From Ferrovibrio sp046297595 (lineage in GTDB: Bacteria > Pseudomonadota > Alphaproteobacteria > Ferrovibrionales > Ferrovibrionaceae), in the NCBI RefSeq assembly GCF_046297595.1, contig NZ_JBKBHT010000001.1, positions 310,001 to 374,000 on the forward strand: 64,000 nt of DNA. Reading direction: 5' to 3'. The notes under the pieces are model-generated. The model was given only the letters and a program-made list of their open reading frames with translations, did no database searches and had not been told where the DNA came from. The translations under genes and the position numbers were made by a program. This document shows, piece after piece, positions 35,284 through 43,347 of the stretch. Every line of letters begins with the position of its first letter. Position 1 is the stretch's first letter.

Positions 35284-35628
35284 GTCGAGGTGATGGCAGC
35301 AGCGAGACTCGAAGCCGAGAGTACAATAGCCAGAGCGCTGGTCTCAGTAACGTCCAAGTTAAGGCGGCTGCCCCAGCGCAGTAGAGCCAGTGCGACCCAC
35401 TGGGCAATCTCGCCTACAGCGATTGAGGATGGTCGAATTTTGCGATAGTCGCCTGGACGAACCGGCCAATGTCTTGAGCCGCTTTACCGTTTGCTGAGGC
35501 CACCTCGCTGCCCGCCAGTTCAGAAGGCACCGGCATGCAATGGGATCGCCCATACAAATATCCCCGTCACGACGCCCGCGACGCATTGATTCTCGATGAT
35601 CTCGTAGATGGCTTCCATCCGACTCGCC

Positions 35629-35644
35629 TCTCCTTACAAGGAGA
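35629..35644. repeat. Perfect inverted repeat containing a Shine-Dalgarno sequence
   Basis: TCTCCTT-AC-AAGGAGA, 7-base arms. On the minus strand the right arm supplies AAGGAG 11 bases before an ATG at 35618 that opens a short broken frame; the left arm is complementary to it. Confidence 0.6.
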
Positions 35645-35771
35645 AGGGTAATCTGTTGGGTTCGACCGCGTCACGCACGGCTGGCGCACGCCCATATAGC
35701 CTTTAGATTAGCCCGGAATCTTTAAAGTCCACGAGCTCAGGCGCAGGCAGTTCGTTTAGCGAAAACTAGCC

Positions 35772-35790
35772 AGTGAGAAACTTTCTCACT
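35772..35790. repeat. Perfect 9-base inverted repeat with single-base centre
   Basis: AGTGAGAAA-C-TTTCTCACT. It lies 70 bases 3' of the tRNA-Arg (minus strand) in a region without genes. Arms of this kind resemble a dimeric regulator site; the near-absent loop makes an RNA hairpin less likely. Confidence 0.6.
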
Positions 35791-35859
35791 CCATCAGATG
35801 AAACAGAGAAACCGAATATGAGGAGAAAGGCCTAAGCCATTAATTTTCCAAAAGGAAAA

Positions 35860-35936
35860 TGGCGCGCTCGAAGAGATTCGAACTCCTGACCCCCAGATTC
35901 GTAGTCTGGTGCTCTATCCAGCTGAGCTACGAGCGC
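35860..35936 (-). tRNA. tRNA-Arg(ACG)
   Basis: A 77-base cloverleaf on the minus strand, with the 3' CCA encoded. Acceptor stem GCGCTCG/CGAGCGC, D stem GCTC/GAGC, anticodon stem CCAGA/TCTGG with loop CTACGAA (anticodon ACG), T stem AGGAG/CTCTT (one G-T pair) with loop TTCGAAT, discriminator G. The ACG anticodon should be modified to ICG. A weak hairpin (ATTTTCC-AAAA-GGAAAAT on the plus strand, 35843-35860) directly follows its 3' end and may act in termination. Confidence 0.97.
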
Positions 35937-36201
35937 GCAGGCGGTGGGTACCGCAACGGGGGCGGAACCTACTCAATTCGCCGGAACAGCGCAAGGGTCT
36001 ATCCCGGATTGCTTTGATCCGGCGCAACCCTCGGATTCTACTGGCAGAAGATGCTTGCGGGCGGTTCGGCGCCCTCCTACAATGCCGGGGTTCGCAAAAG
36101 GCTTGCGCGGCTGGCTGGTCCAGCGCCGTCGCCGGATGCGACGGGGGGCCCACCAGGCCAGCAGACCAGTGACGATAAACATCAACGCGAGATGGCGTGG
36201 C

Positions 36202-37428
36202 ATGGCAAATCCTGTTCATAATGTGGCGTTCGGTCGCCGTATGCTGCTGGCCAGCACGGCATCCTTGGCCCTGCTGCTCTCCGGCTGCTCCTATGTGAGC
36301 GACGAACTCTGGCCTTCCCTCACCGGCGAAGACCCGGCCGGCGGCCCGGCCCCGGTCATGACCCAGCAGATTCCGCCCTCGGCCGCCGAGGCCAATCCGA
36401 ATCCGGTTCTGGGCCAGTCCGGCCCTGCTCCTGCCCAGTCGGCCCCGCTGCAGCCCACTCTGGGCACCACCAATTTCGTCGTCCCGGGCGTCACCCCCGG
36501 CCAGGCCACCGGCACGTTCGTGGGCCAGAAGGTGCAGCAGATGCGCGGCGAACTGGCGCAGTTGCAGCAGCAAGTTACCCAGCGGAACCAGCAGTTGCAG
36601 GCCGTCCGCGCCAGCGCCACCCAGAATTCTCAGCGTTACCACGGCTTGGTCGCTGCAGTGTCGACCCGCCTGCAGATGGGCACCACGCCGGGCAACCCGA
36701 TCCTGGTCAGCCAGTGGACCCAGGCCCAGACCGACCTGGACCGTATGGCCGCTGATGTGGGCAACATGAGCAACCTGGCCAACCAGGTGGCCGCCGACTC
36801 GGCGATGTCGACCTACCTGCTGCAGTCGATCAAGTCGACCTACAGCATCTCCGGCGCCATCGACGAAGACCATCGCCAGCTCGCCGTGCTGGAAGACGAA
36901 ACCGCCAAGACCGTCGTGCTGATCGACCGCCTGCTGGGCGAACTGAGCCAGGACGTGGCGCGTCAGACCAATTACATCGGCGCCGAACGCACCAATCTCA
37001 CCACGCTCTCGGCCGCGATCAAGCAGGGTGAACTGCTCGGCCCGGGCCTTGGCAACCGCGCCAACTTCTATGCCGGCGCGCAGCAATTCGCCGCCATCGA
37101 CCAGAGCGCCGCGCCGGTGAGCACCGCTGGCCGCACGCCGCTGGTAGTGATCCGTTTCGACCGCGCCGATGTCCCCTACCAGCAGGCGCTGTACAACGCT
37201 GTGTCGCAGGCCATCGCGCGCAAGCCGAATGCCGTGTTCGACGTGGTGGCCGTGGCCGCCGGCGGCACCCAGGCCCAGACCGCCAGCAACCAGAACCAAG
37301 CACGCCGCAACGCCGACCGCGTGATCCGCTCGCTGGCCGATATGGGCCTGCCGGCGAGCCGCGTGAATGTCTCGGCCGGCAGCAACACCCAGGCCGCCAC
37401 CAACGAAGTCCATGTCTTCGTGCGCTGA
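36202..37428 (+). CDS. Predicted envelope lipoprotein with coiled-coil centre and OmpA-like C-terminal region
   Basis: A 408-residue protein with a type II signal peptide: FGRRMLLASTASLALLLSGC, lipobox LLSGC, lipidated Cys near residue 29. Residues 30-105 are Pro/Ala-rich; 110-240 are Gln/Ala-rich and heptad-like (QMRGELAQLQQQVTQRNQQL), suggesting a coiled coil. The last 110 residues (VVIRFDRADVPYQQALYNAV, then NQARRNADRVIRSLADMGLP and NEVHVFV) recall the OmpA peptidoglycan-binding fold. No specific function is recognised; an outer-membrane/peptidoglycan link is inferred. ATG at 36202 chosen; 36241 is an alternative just before the hydrophobic core. Followed by a strong terminator. Confidence 0.8.
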   Translation: MANPVHNVAFGRRMLLASTASLALLLSGCSYVSDELWPSLTGEDPAGGPAPVMTQQIPPSAAEANPNPVLGQSGPAPAQSAPLQPTLGTTNFVVPGVTPGQATGTFVGQKVQQMRGELAQLQQQVTQRNQQLQAVRASATQNSQRYHGLVAAVSTRLQMGTTPGNPILVSQWTQAQTDLDRMAADVGNMSNLANQVAADSAMSTYLLQSIKSTYSISGAIDEDHRQLAVLEDETAKTVVLIDRLLGELSQDVARQTNYIGAERTNLTTLSAAIKQGELLGPGLGNRANFYAGAQQFAAIDQSAAPVSTAGRTPLVVIRFDRADVPYQQALYNAVSQAIARKPNAVFDVVAVAAGGTQAQTASNQNQARRNADRVIRSLADMGLPASRVNVSAGSNTQAATNEVHVFVR

Positions 37429-37460
37429 CGCGCCACAGCAAACAGACTGACAAAGAAAAA

Positions 37461-37484
37461 GCCCGCCTTCCGGCGGGCTTTTTT
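37461..37484 (+). terminator. Rho-independent terminator after the lipoprotein gene
   Basis: A perfect 7-bp GC stem, GCCCGCC-TTCC-GGCGGGC, followed by six Ts. An A run precedes the stem, so it may also stop transcription from the opposite strand, where the binding-protein gene at 37523-39037 ends. Confidence 0.9.
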
Positions 37485-37522
37485 GTTGCTGCGGCTATGG
37501 CGGGATTACTGCCAGGCGAGCC

Positions 37523-39037
37523 TCATTGCCATGCAACGGCCGTCAGATCGTTGACGAAGATCGGCGCATTCACCCAGAAGCCGGTCAGACCCTGCTTGTA
37601 CACGCCCAGCCGCGGCAGGTTGTAGAGATAGACGTTCACCGCGTCCTCGGCCAGCAGGCGCTGCAGGTCCTGCAAGGCCTTGGTGCGCTCGGCCTTGTCC
37701 AGGGTCGAATTGGCCTTGGCGATCAGGTCGCGGGCCTTCTGGCTGTCATACTGATAATAGTAGTCGGGCTCGGCGTATTTCACGACGTCGTTCGGCTCGA
37801 CATGGCTGACCACCGTCAGGTCAAAATTCTTGTTCCTGAACGTGCCATCCAGCCACTGTGCCCATTCGACATTCTCGATCTTGGCGTTGATGCCCACCTG
37901 CGACAGCATGGCCTGCACCACCTCGCCGATTGGCTTGGCATAAGGCGGCGGCGGCAGGCGCAGAGTGATCTCCAGGTTGTTGACACCCGCCTCCTTCAGC
38001 AGGGCCTTCGCCTTGGCCGGGTCGTAGGGATACATCTTGGTGAGATCGACATAAGCCGGATCATGCGGCGGGAAATGGCTACCGATCGGCTTGCCATAGC
38101 CGGCGGAAGCAGCCTCGATCACCGCGGCACGGTCGATGGCATAAGTGAGCGCGCGGCGCACGCGCACGTCATCGAACGGTTTGCGCTTGTTGTTGATGAT
38201 CACCATGGTCTCGCCTTCGGTCGAGCCAGCCGTGACCTTGAAACGCTTGTCCTTCTCGAATTCACGCACGTTCTCGCCCAGGATGCCGATGGGCACGGCG
38301 TCGATGTCGCCGGCACGCATCGCCGCAACCAGAGCGCCCTGGTCGCCGATAAAGCGCATTTTCACGGTCTTGAGCTTGATCGCCCCGGGATTGCGATAGG
38401 CCTCGTTCGCGGCCAGGGTCACGGAATCGCCCTTCACCCATTCCACCAGCTTGTAAGGACCGGTGCCGACCGGCTTGGTGGCATTACTCGCTGCGCTTTC
38501 CGGCGCCGTGATCACGGCGGTGTTCTCACCCAGGCTGAACAGGAAGGTCGGATCGGCCTTCTTCAGCGTGATCGCCACTGTCTGCGGATTCGGTGTGGCG
38601 ATGGATTCAATATTGGCGAATACGGCCTTGCGCTTGTTGGTGCTCTTCTCGCCGCCATAGGTCTCGAACGAGTATTTCACGTCGGCGGCATCGAAGGCCG
38701 TGCCGTCGCTGAACTTCACGCCGGATTTCAGCTTGAAGGTGAACACCTTCATGTCAGGCGATACGGTCCAGCTATCGGCCAGCAGCGGGCCCACTTCGCC
38801 GTTTTCCAGAATCTTGGTCAGGCCCTCGAAGATGTTGTAATGCACCACTTCGCCGATGGCCGCGGCCGGGGCAATGGTGGGATCCAGACCCGGCGGTTCC
38901 AAGGTCATGGCAAGCACCAGCGAGTCCTTCTTGGCCTGCGCCAGGGCCGCAGTCGGCATGGCAGCAATCGCTGCCGCCAGCCCCAGGTGCAGACCAAGCC
39001 CCAGCGTTGCAGATAGATAAGTCCAGCGTCGCGTCAT
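37523..39037 (-). CDS. Orphan ABC substrate-binding protein, family 5 (DppA/OppA type)
   Basis: A 504-residue periplasmic protein with a long signal peptide (LGLGLHLGLAAAIAAMPTAA, cleavage near ALAQ). SBP_bac_5 features include FKLKSGVKFSDGTAFDAADV and VRRALTYAIDRAAVIEAASA. No permease or ATPase genes adjoin it. Its ATG overlaps the stop of a P1-family peptidase gene (ATGA, 39034-39037), so the two are co-translated. It presumably delivers short peptides or modified amino acids to a transporter encoded elsewhere. Confidence 0.9.
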   Translation of the reverse strand: MTRRWTYLSATLGLGLHLGLAAAIAAMPTAALAQAKKDSLVLAMTLEPPGLDPTIAPAAAIGEVVHYNIFEGLTKILENGEVGPLLADSWTVSPDMKVFTFKLKSGVKFSDGTAFDAADVKYSFETYGGEKSTNKRKAVFANIESIATPNPQTVAITLKKADPTFLFSLGENTAVITAPESAASNATKPVGTGPYKLVEWVKGDSVTLAANEAYRNPGAIKLKTVKMRFIGDQGALVAAMRAGDIDAVPIGILGENVREFEKDKRFKVTAGSTEGETMVIINNKRKPFDDVRVRRALTYAIDRAAVIEAASAGYGKPIGSHFPPHDPAYVDLTKMYPYDPAKAKALLKEAGVNNLEITLRLPPPPYAKPIGEVVQAMLSQVGINAKIENVEWAQWLDGTFRNKNFDLTVVSHVEPNDVVKYAEPDYYYQYDSQKARDLIAKANSTLDKAERTKALQDLQRLLAEDAVNVYLYNLPRLGVYKQGLTGFWVNAPIFVNDLTAVAWQ

Positions 39038-40095
39038 TGTTTTCCCTCCTCCTGGCGTCGCAGCAGGGCTGCGGCACTATCTTCGTCTCCCAGCGGCACG
39101 GCCGACCACACACCCCGCGCCACGGCGCGGGCCATGCAATCGGCGGCGATGCTGCCGATCCGGGCGATCAGCCAGTTACGGCCCGCCGTATCGCTCTGAT
39201 CCTGCCACGCGGCAGTGGCCAGCGCAAAGATGGTATCGCCATCCATCGGGGTATGGACCGGCCGTACCGCCCTGGCCAGGCCATCATGGGCCATGGCCGT
39301 CACCTGGCGCAGGCCGGTCTTGTCGAGCACGGCATTGGTGGCAACCACGCCAATGCAGGTATGGCCGCCGGGCTGTGCGGATGGTGGATTCGCAGCGGGG
39401 GCTGTAATGCGGGCTTCGGCGGCAATGCCGAGATCGACCCCGTCAGGAAAAGCAGTTTTCAGCCCGCCGAATTCGTCGCCCTGCTCCCAGGGCTGCGCCC
39501 AGAAGCCCCGATTGCCGGGCGTAAGCACGCTGCCAACCGGATTGGCGGCCACCAATGCCGCCACCACCAGGCCATCTGTCTCCCGCCAGGACGCGCTACC
39601 CAACCCGCCTTTCAGCCGGCCGGCCTTGGCGCCATAGCCGGCGCCCGTATTGCCAAGGGGAAAGGCGCCATCCGTGGCCGCCTCGCAGGCGGCATGGCCC
39701 AGGCGGCGATAGGGCGGTTCGCTCCCCCAGTTCTTGTCGCCGCCATTGGCAAGATCGAACAGGATCGCGCCCGGCACGATGGGCACGACATGGCCGTGAA
39801 TGGAAAATCCGCGGCGGCGCTCAGCCAGCCACTGCATGACGCCAGAGGCGGCATCGAGCCCGAAGGCCGAACCGCCGGAGAGGCAAAGCGCATCGACGGC
39901 GGGCATGGCCGCTTCCGGCCGCAGCAGGTCGGTTTCGCGCGTGCCCGATCCACCACCCCGTACATCGACCGAACAGGCGGCGCGCCGGTCGGGCAGAAGC
40001 ACGGTGACACCGGTGCGGATGTGCGTATCGACCGCATGGCCGACCCGCAGGCCGGCCACATCGGTGATCAGGTTCAACGGCCCCGGCGCGCCCAT
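39034..40095 (-). CDS. P1-family aminopeptidase/amidase (DmpA-like)
   Basis: A 353-residue N-terminal-nucleophile peptidase. ITDVAGLRVGHAVD, LCLSGGSAFGLDAASGVMQW and GNTGAGYGAKAG match the P1/DmpA family of L-aminopeptidase/D-amidase/D-esterases. The self-cleavage site lies in GGHTCIGVVATNAVLDK; alignment with the DmpA nucleophile (Ser250) puts Thr of HTC in that role. The ATG at 40095 has GGGAGAGG eight bases upstream; ATG 40110 and a TTG at 40137 are weaker. Coupled to the downstream binding-protein gene, pointing to peptide or beta-/D-amino-acid amide use. Confidence 0.88.
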   Translation of the reverse strand: MGAPGPLNLITDVAGLRVGHAVDTHIRTGVTVLLPDRRAACSVDVRGGGSGTRETDLLRPEAAMPAVDALCLSGGSAFGLDAASGVMQWLAERRRGFSIHGHVVPIVPGAILFDLANGGDKNWGSEPPYRRLGHAACEAATDGAFPLGNTGAGYGAKAGRLKGGLGSASWRETDGLVVAALVAANPVGSVLTPGNRGFWAQPWEQGDEFGGLKTAFPDGVDLGIAAEARITAPAANPPSAQPGGHTCIGVVATNAVLDKTGLRQVTAMAHDGLARAVRPVHTPMDGDTIFALATAAWQDQSDTAGRNWLIARIGSIAADCMARAVARGVWSAVPLGDEDSAAALLRRQEEGKQ

Positions 40096-40169
40096 CCTGC
40101 CCTCTCCCATCGGCGATACGCTGCCGATGCTAGCCAAGGCGGATGGGCGGAACCAGTGCCAGAGCGCTG

Positions 40170-42296
40170 CTAGAGGTTGTCGGCCTTTGGCCCCTGGGAG
40201 AGTGGATAGCCATAGACCTTGTCCAGCGGCATCGCTGTCGGGTCGATGGCATGCACCGCCAGTTTGCCGCCCATGCAGGCGCCTTCGAAGCTGCCGACAT
40301 TCAGGCCGGTATAGATCCAGTCGCCGGCCAGCACGAGATTGGCGAAGCCGGAATCCCAGGCTTTGAGGCGATACTTCGTGCTGCCCGGCGGCGATGTGAC
40401 ATAGCGTTCGCTGGGATCAATGTTGGGCTTCCAGAACTGCTGGTCCAGCCGCGCCACGCCCAGGGTAGTGGAATCACTTTTCAGGCAGACGAGTTGGCTG
40501 AAATCGAACCCGATCTGGTCGCCCGGCGGATTGACGGCGTTGGTGACCGACTTGGGCAGAAGCGCACCCATGCAGGCCTGCAGGTATTGCTGGGCCTGAT
40601 ACTTCACGCGGGCATATTCGCGTTTCGGGTAATCATGATCGCTGAAGGCCGGCTGGGCCCCGTATTGCGGCGATGCACCCGAGAAATAGAGCAGAGACTG
40701 CGGCGCGTTGTCGGCCGGCCATGTTTCCATCGGTATCAGATCGGAAAAATCCGCCACGCCGTCGATCGGATTGACGAAGGTGGCGCCGATCAGCCGGTCG
40801 TAATTCTTGAAATCGAAGGGCAGGCCCATCTGCTTCAGCGTGGGCTTCATCCATACCTGCAAGGTCTGGGTCTGCACCGTCTTCACGGCGTCCACCATCT
40901 GCGGCCATTTCGGGTTGGCCTGCATCAGCTGCGGCGCCAGGATCGGCAGGGTCGCGATCGACATCGCGGCGATCACGGTATCGAAATCCTCGCCGGCCTT
41001 AATTCGCTTTTCAGCCACCGGCTTCCAGGCCGACCAGTAGGATTCAATATCCACGTTGGCCGCCCTCATCGCATCGCCTTCGGCCAGCTGGTCGTAGAGC
41101 GGACGATCAGGCCATACCGGCAGCGTCTTGCCACCGAACTGGGCCAGCGGCAGCTCGATCAGAGGATCATAGCCTTTAGCCTTGTCTTTCGGGGTGGCCT
41201 GGACATCGAATACCACCTCTCCCGCGCCGTTCGGGCCCGCAGTGATTTCGCGCACCTTGTGGAAAAGCTCGAATTTGACGCCCAGCTTCCTGAGCAGCAG
41301 ATAGAGCGGCGCGACCACGGTGTCGCCGGTGCCGGCGGCGAACAGCCAGCCGAATGAACCGAGATAGGCGAATTCACGCAGAGTCCAATGCAGATAGGCG
41401 CCGGCCGCCATGGCAGGCGGGCGGGTCGTATCGCCATCGGGATACTGGTACGACAGGTTCGGCGTGTTCATCGCCAGCGGTGAGGAAATGGTGAGCATCG
41501 AACCGCCATGGCGGGCGAACCATTCCGAGAAATTCTCGTCGTCGAGCTGATCGAACCCCTTGTTCAGCACGTCGTCCTTGATGATGCCGCGGATCATGGT
41601 CAGGAAATAATCCAGCGTGATGTAAAGATGGCGCAGGGCGTCGTTGCCCTCGACCAGCTTCTCCACCTGTCGTTTGAACCACAGCCAGAAATCATCCACC
41701 GCTTTCAGCAGCGTGCCGCCCTGCCCCTGGGCGATGGCTTCGGCCTCCTCCGACAGACGGTTCATCAGGCCTCGGGCGACGCTGAATTCCAGCGCCGCCG
41801 AAGGGATATGCGCGGCATGGCTATCGAACAGCTTGGCCAGAAACTCGACCAGCGCCTTGATCCAGTGCCTGAGCGTGGGCAGCGATTCCGGTTCCCATGG
41901 CTTCAGGTCATTGCGTGGTGTCGTGATCTTCCAGTTCACCCAGCGATAGTCGCGGAATTCCCAGCACAGGATCGAATCAATCGGATAGAAAGCCTCTTCA
42001 AAGGTGGCAAGCGGCATACCGGCCGGCCGATCCAGCAGCCGGTAGGCCTCGGTCATCATCGACAGCGTGTTGTAGTAGGAGCCGAGGAAACCATGGATGC
42101 CATGTTCCTCAATGCGGTTGCCGAATTCGGGATTGCGACCGGTGGCGCATTTACCGCCCAGGCGCCAGCCAATGCAGTAAACCGTGATGTCGTATTTCTC
42201 CTGCGCGTCTGGCTGGCTGGCCAGATAGAAGGCGCTCGTCAATGCAGATACACCGCCGCCCAGGATGGCGATTTTACGCTTTTTGCCGTCCGACAT
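40170..42296 (-). CDS. Large FAD-dependent oxidoreductase (NAD-binding-8/amine-oxidase-like)
   Basis: A 708-residue flavoprotein. The Rossmann start AILGGGVSALTSAFYLA (residues about 10-26) is followed by VYCIGWRLGGKCATGRN, the conserved GGK-type loop. The C-terminal NLVLAGDWIYTGLNVGSFEG closes the FAD site as in carotenoid desaturases, HpnE-like and protoporphyrinogen-oxidase-like proteins. It is about 200 residues longer than typical members, with a long helical central region. No exact function is recognised. ATG 42296 has GGGGG upstream. It lies 59 bases after a methyltransferase gene in the degenerate-ABC operon, so an envelope lipid, terpenoid or pigment substrate is possible. Confidence 0.75.
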   Translation of the reverse strand: MSDGKKRKIAILGGGVSALTSAFYLASQPDAQEKYDITVYCIGWRLGGKCATGRNPEFGNRIEEHGIHGFLGSYYNTLSMMTEAYRLLDRPAGMPLATFEEAFYPIDSILCWEFRDYRWVNWKITTPRNDLKPWEPESLPTLRHWIKALVEFLAKLFDSHAAHIPSAALEFSVARGLMNRLSEEAEAIAQGQGGTLLKAVDDFWLWFKRQVEKLVEGNDALRHLYITLDYFLTMIRGIIKDDVLNKGFDQLDDENFSEWFARHGGSMLTISSPLAMNTPNLSYQYPDGDTTRPPAMAAGAYLHWTLREFAYLGSFGWLFAAGTGDTVVAPLYLLLRKLGVKFELFHKVREITAGPNGAGEVVFDVQATPKDKAKGYDPLIELPLAQFGGKTLPVWPDRPLYDQLAEGDAMRAANVDIESYWSAWKPVAEKRIKAGEDFDTVIAAMSIATLPILAPQLMQANPKWPQMVDAVKTVQTQTLQVWMKPTLKQMGLPFDFKNYDRLIGATFVNPIDGVADFSDLIPMETWPADNAPQSLLYFSGASPQYGAQPAFSDHDYPKREYARVKYQAQQYLQACMGALLPKSVTNAVNPPGDQIGFDFSQLVCLKSDSTTLGVARLDQQFWKPNIDPSERYVTSPPGSTKYRLKAWDSGFANLVLAGDWIYTGLNVGSFEGACMGGKLAVHAIDPTAMPLDKVYGYPLSQGPKADNL

Positions 42297-42355
42297 GATC
42301 CCCCGCTTGCCTGTTGTTGGCCCCATTGCTTGGGCGGGAGATTCGCAGCCTCCCG

Positions 42356-42844
42356 TCAGGTCCTTATATACATGAAGTAGCGGTCGGGCGGAATTGGCAC
42401 CGGCATAGGTTGCGGCAACAGGGCCGGGTGATCCATCTTCTGGTCACTGAACAACATGCCACCCGGGGCAAGCAGGGATGGCAATACATTCGCCAACATG
42501 ATTATCTGGCGGGCGTTTGCTTCCGGATCGCCCAGGCCGGCATCGCTATGGGCCAGGATTGCCCCTTCTCGATGGGTCGTAGCAAAAGCCGGCAGGGTCT
42601 CGGCGAACTCGCCCAGGATCAGACGATCCGCCGGCGGATAAGAGCGCGGGTTAGCATTGTTGGCACGGTCGAAAGCATAAATCCGATCCGGCCCCAGACG
42701 GCTGCGCAGATGATCGTAGGTGCGGCCGTTGCCAAGCCCGATCTCCAGCACCAAGCCTGCCTTGTCGCCGATGGCTTCCATAGCCCAATTCAAAACATCG
42801 CGCTGCGCCTGCAGGCGCCGGATAAAACTGTCAAGTCGGCTCAT
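42356..42844 (-). CDS. Small class I SAM-dependent methyltransferase
   Basis: A 162-residue protein with the SAM-binding loop LVLEIGLGNGRTYDHLRSRL (motif I) and the acidic end of strand 2 in IYAFDRA. It lacks a recognised substrate domain and is short for the family, so the target is unknown. ATG 42844 was chosen; an upstream TTG-started extension of four codons is unlikely. It follows the cyclic-nucleotide-binding gene after eight bases. Confidence 0.75.
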   Translation of the reverse strand: MSRLDSFIRRLQAQRDVLNWAMEAIGDKAGLVLEIGLGNGRTYDHLRSRLGPDRIYAFDRANNANPRSYPPADRLILGEFAETLPAFATTHREGAILAHSDAGLGDPEANARQIIMLANVLPSLLAPGGMLFSDQKMDHPALLPQPMPVPIPPDRYFMYIRT

Positions 42845-42852
42845 ACCTGGGT

Positions 42853-43308
42853 TCAACCCTTCAACTTAGCCGACAGGCTGCGCAGATCGGCGGTGGTACG
42901 TTCCAGCCTTTGCGCCAACACACGCATGATTTCAATAGCGATCTGCGGGAAATCGGTAATCAGTCGGAAAAACAGGTCTTTTTCGATCCGCAGCGTGGTG
43001 ACCTCGGTCGAGGCGATGACCGTGGCCGTGCGCGGCACGTCGCAGAGGATGGCGATTTCACCGACAAAATCATTCTGCTTGAGATGCGCCACCTTCAACT
43101 GCCCGCCTGGCGTATCGACCATGATATCCGCTTCGCCGCCGATGATGACAAAGGCAGCATCGCCTGGATCGCCCTGCCGAAACAGCACGTCGCCTGGCTT
43201 GTAGGTGAGGCGCTGGCTGGTGAACGCCAGCAGTTTCAGCTTGGAGGCCTCGATCTTGGCAAACAGCGGAATACGCCGCAGCAGTTCCACTTCCTCGTTC
43301 AGGCTCAT
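42853..43308 (-). CDS. Stand-alone cyclic-nucleotide-binding-domain protein
   Basis: A 151-residue protein made of one CAP-type domain with no DNA-binding or catalytic domain. The phosphate-binding cassette FVGEIAILCDVPRTATVIA contains the Glu and Arg that hold the cyclic nucleotide ribose-phosphate. A C-terminal helix follows (FPQIAIEIMRVLAQRLERTT). The start has an excellent GGAGG seven bases upstream. Encoded 39 bases after the degenerate ABC protein, it could be a regulatory subunit that senses cAMP/cGMP for that system; this is inference. Confidence 0.88.
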   Translation of the reverse strand: MSLNEEVELLRRIPLFAKIEASKLKLLAFTSQRLTYKPGDVLFRQGDPGDAAFVIIGGEADIMVDTPGGQLKVAHLKQNDFVGEIAILCDVPRTATVIASTEVTTLRIEKDLFFRLITDFPQIAIEIMRVLAQRLERTTADLRSLSAKLKG

Positions 43309-43347
43309 GAGAAAACCTCCATCGACTGTGCGCCGTTCAGACCGGCA

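Larger units (their letters stand above)
35284..35859. other. Degenerate non-coding stretch between pseudogene and tRNA-Arg
   Basis: A 576-base region without an intact gene. The minus strand at about 35300-35370 reads a short ETSALAIV-like piece that may be a remnant of the N-terminus of the decayed hydrolase. At 35525-35618 a 31-codon frame starts MEAIYEIIENQ, with AAGGAG upstream, but stops early. Two palindromes (35629-35644 and 35772-35790) are listed separately. The composition is less GC-rich than the neighbours. Confidence 0.45.

Noticed and set aside
35284..35936. An integrative element at tRNA-Arg
   Set aside because: No integrase, no recognisable direct repeat of the tRNA 3' end and no mobile genes were seen in the window; only decayed sequence and palindromes are present.
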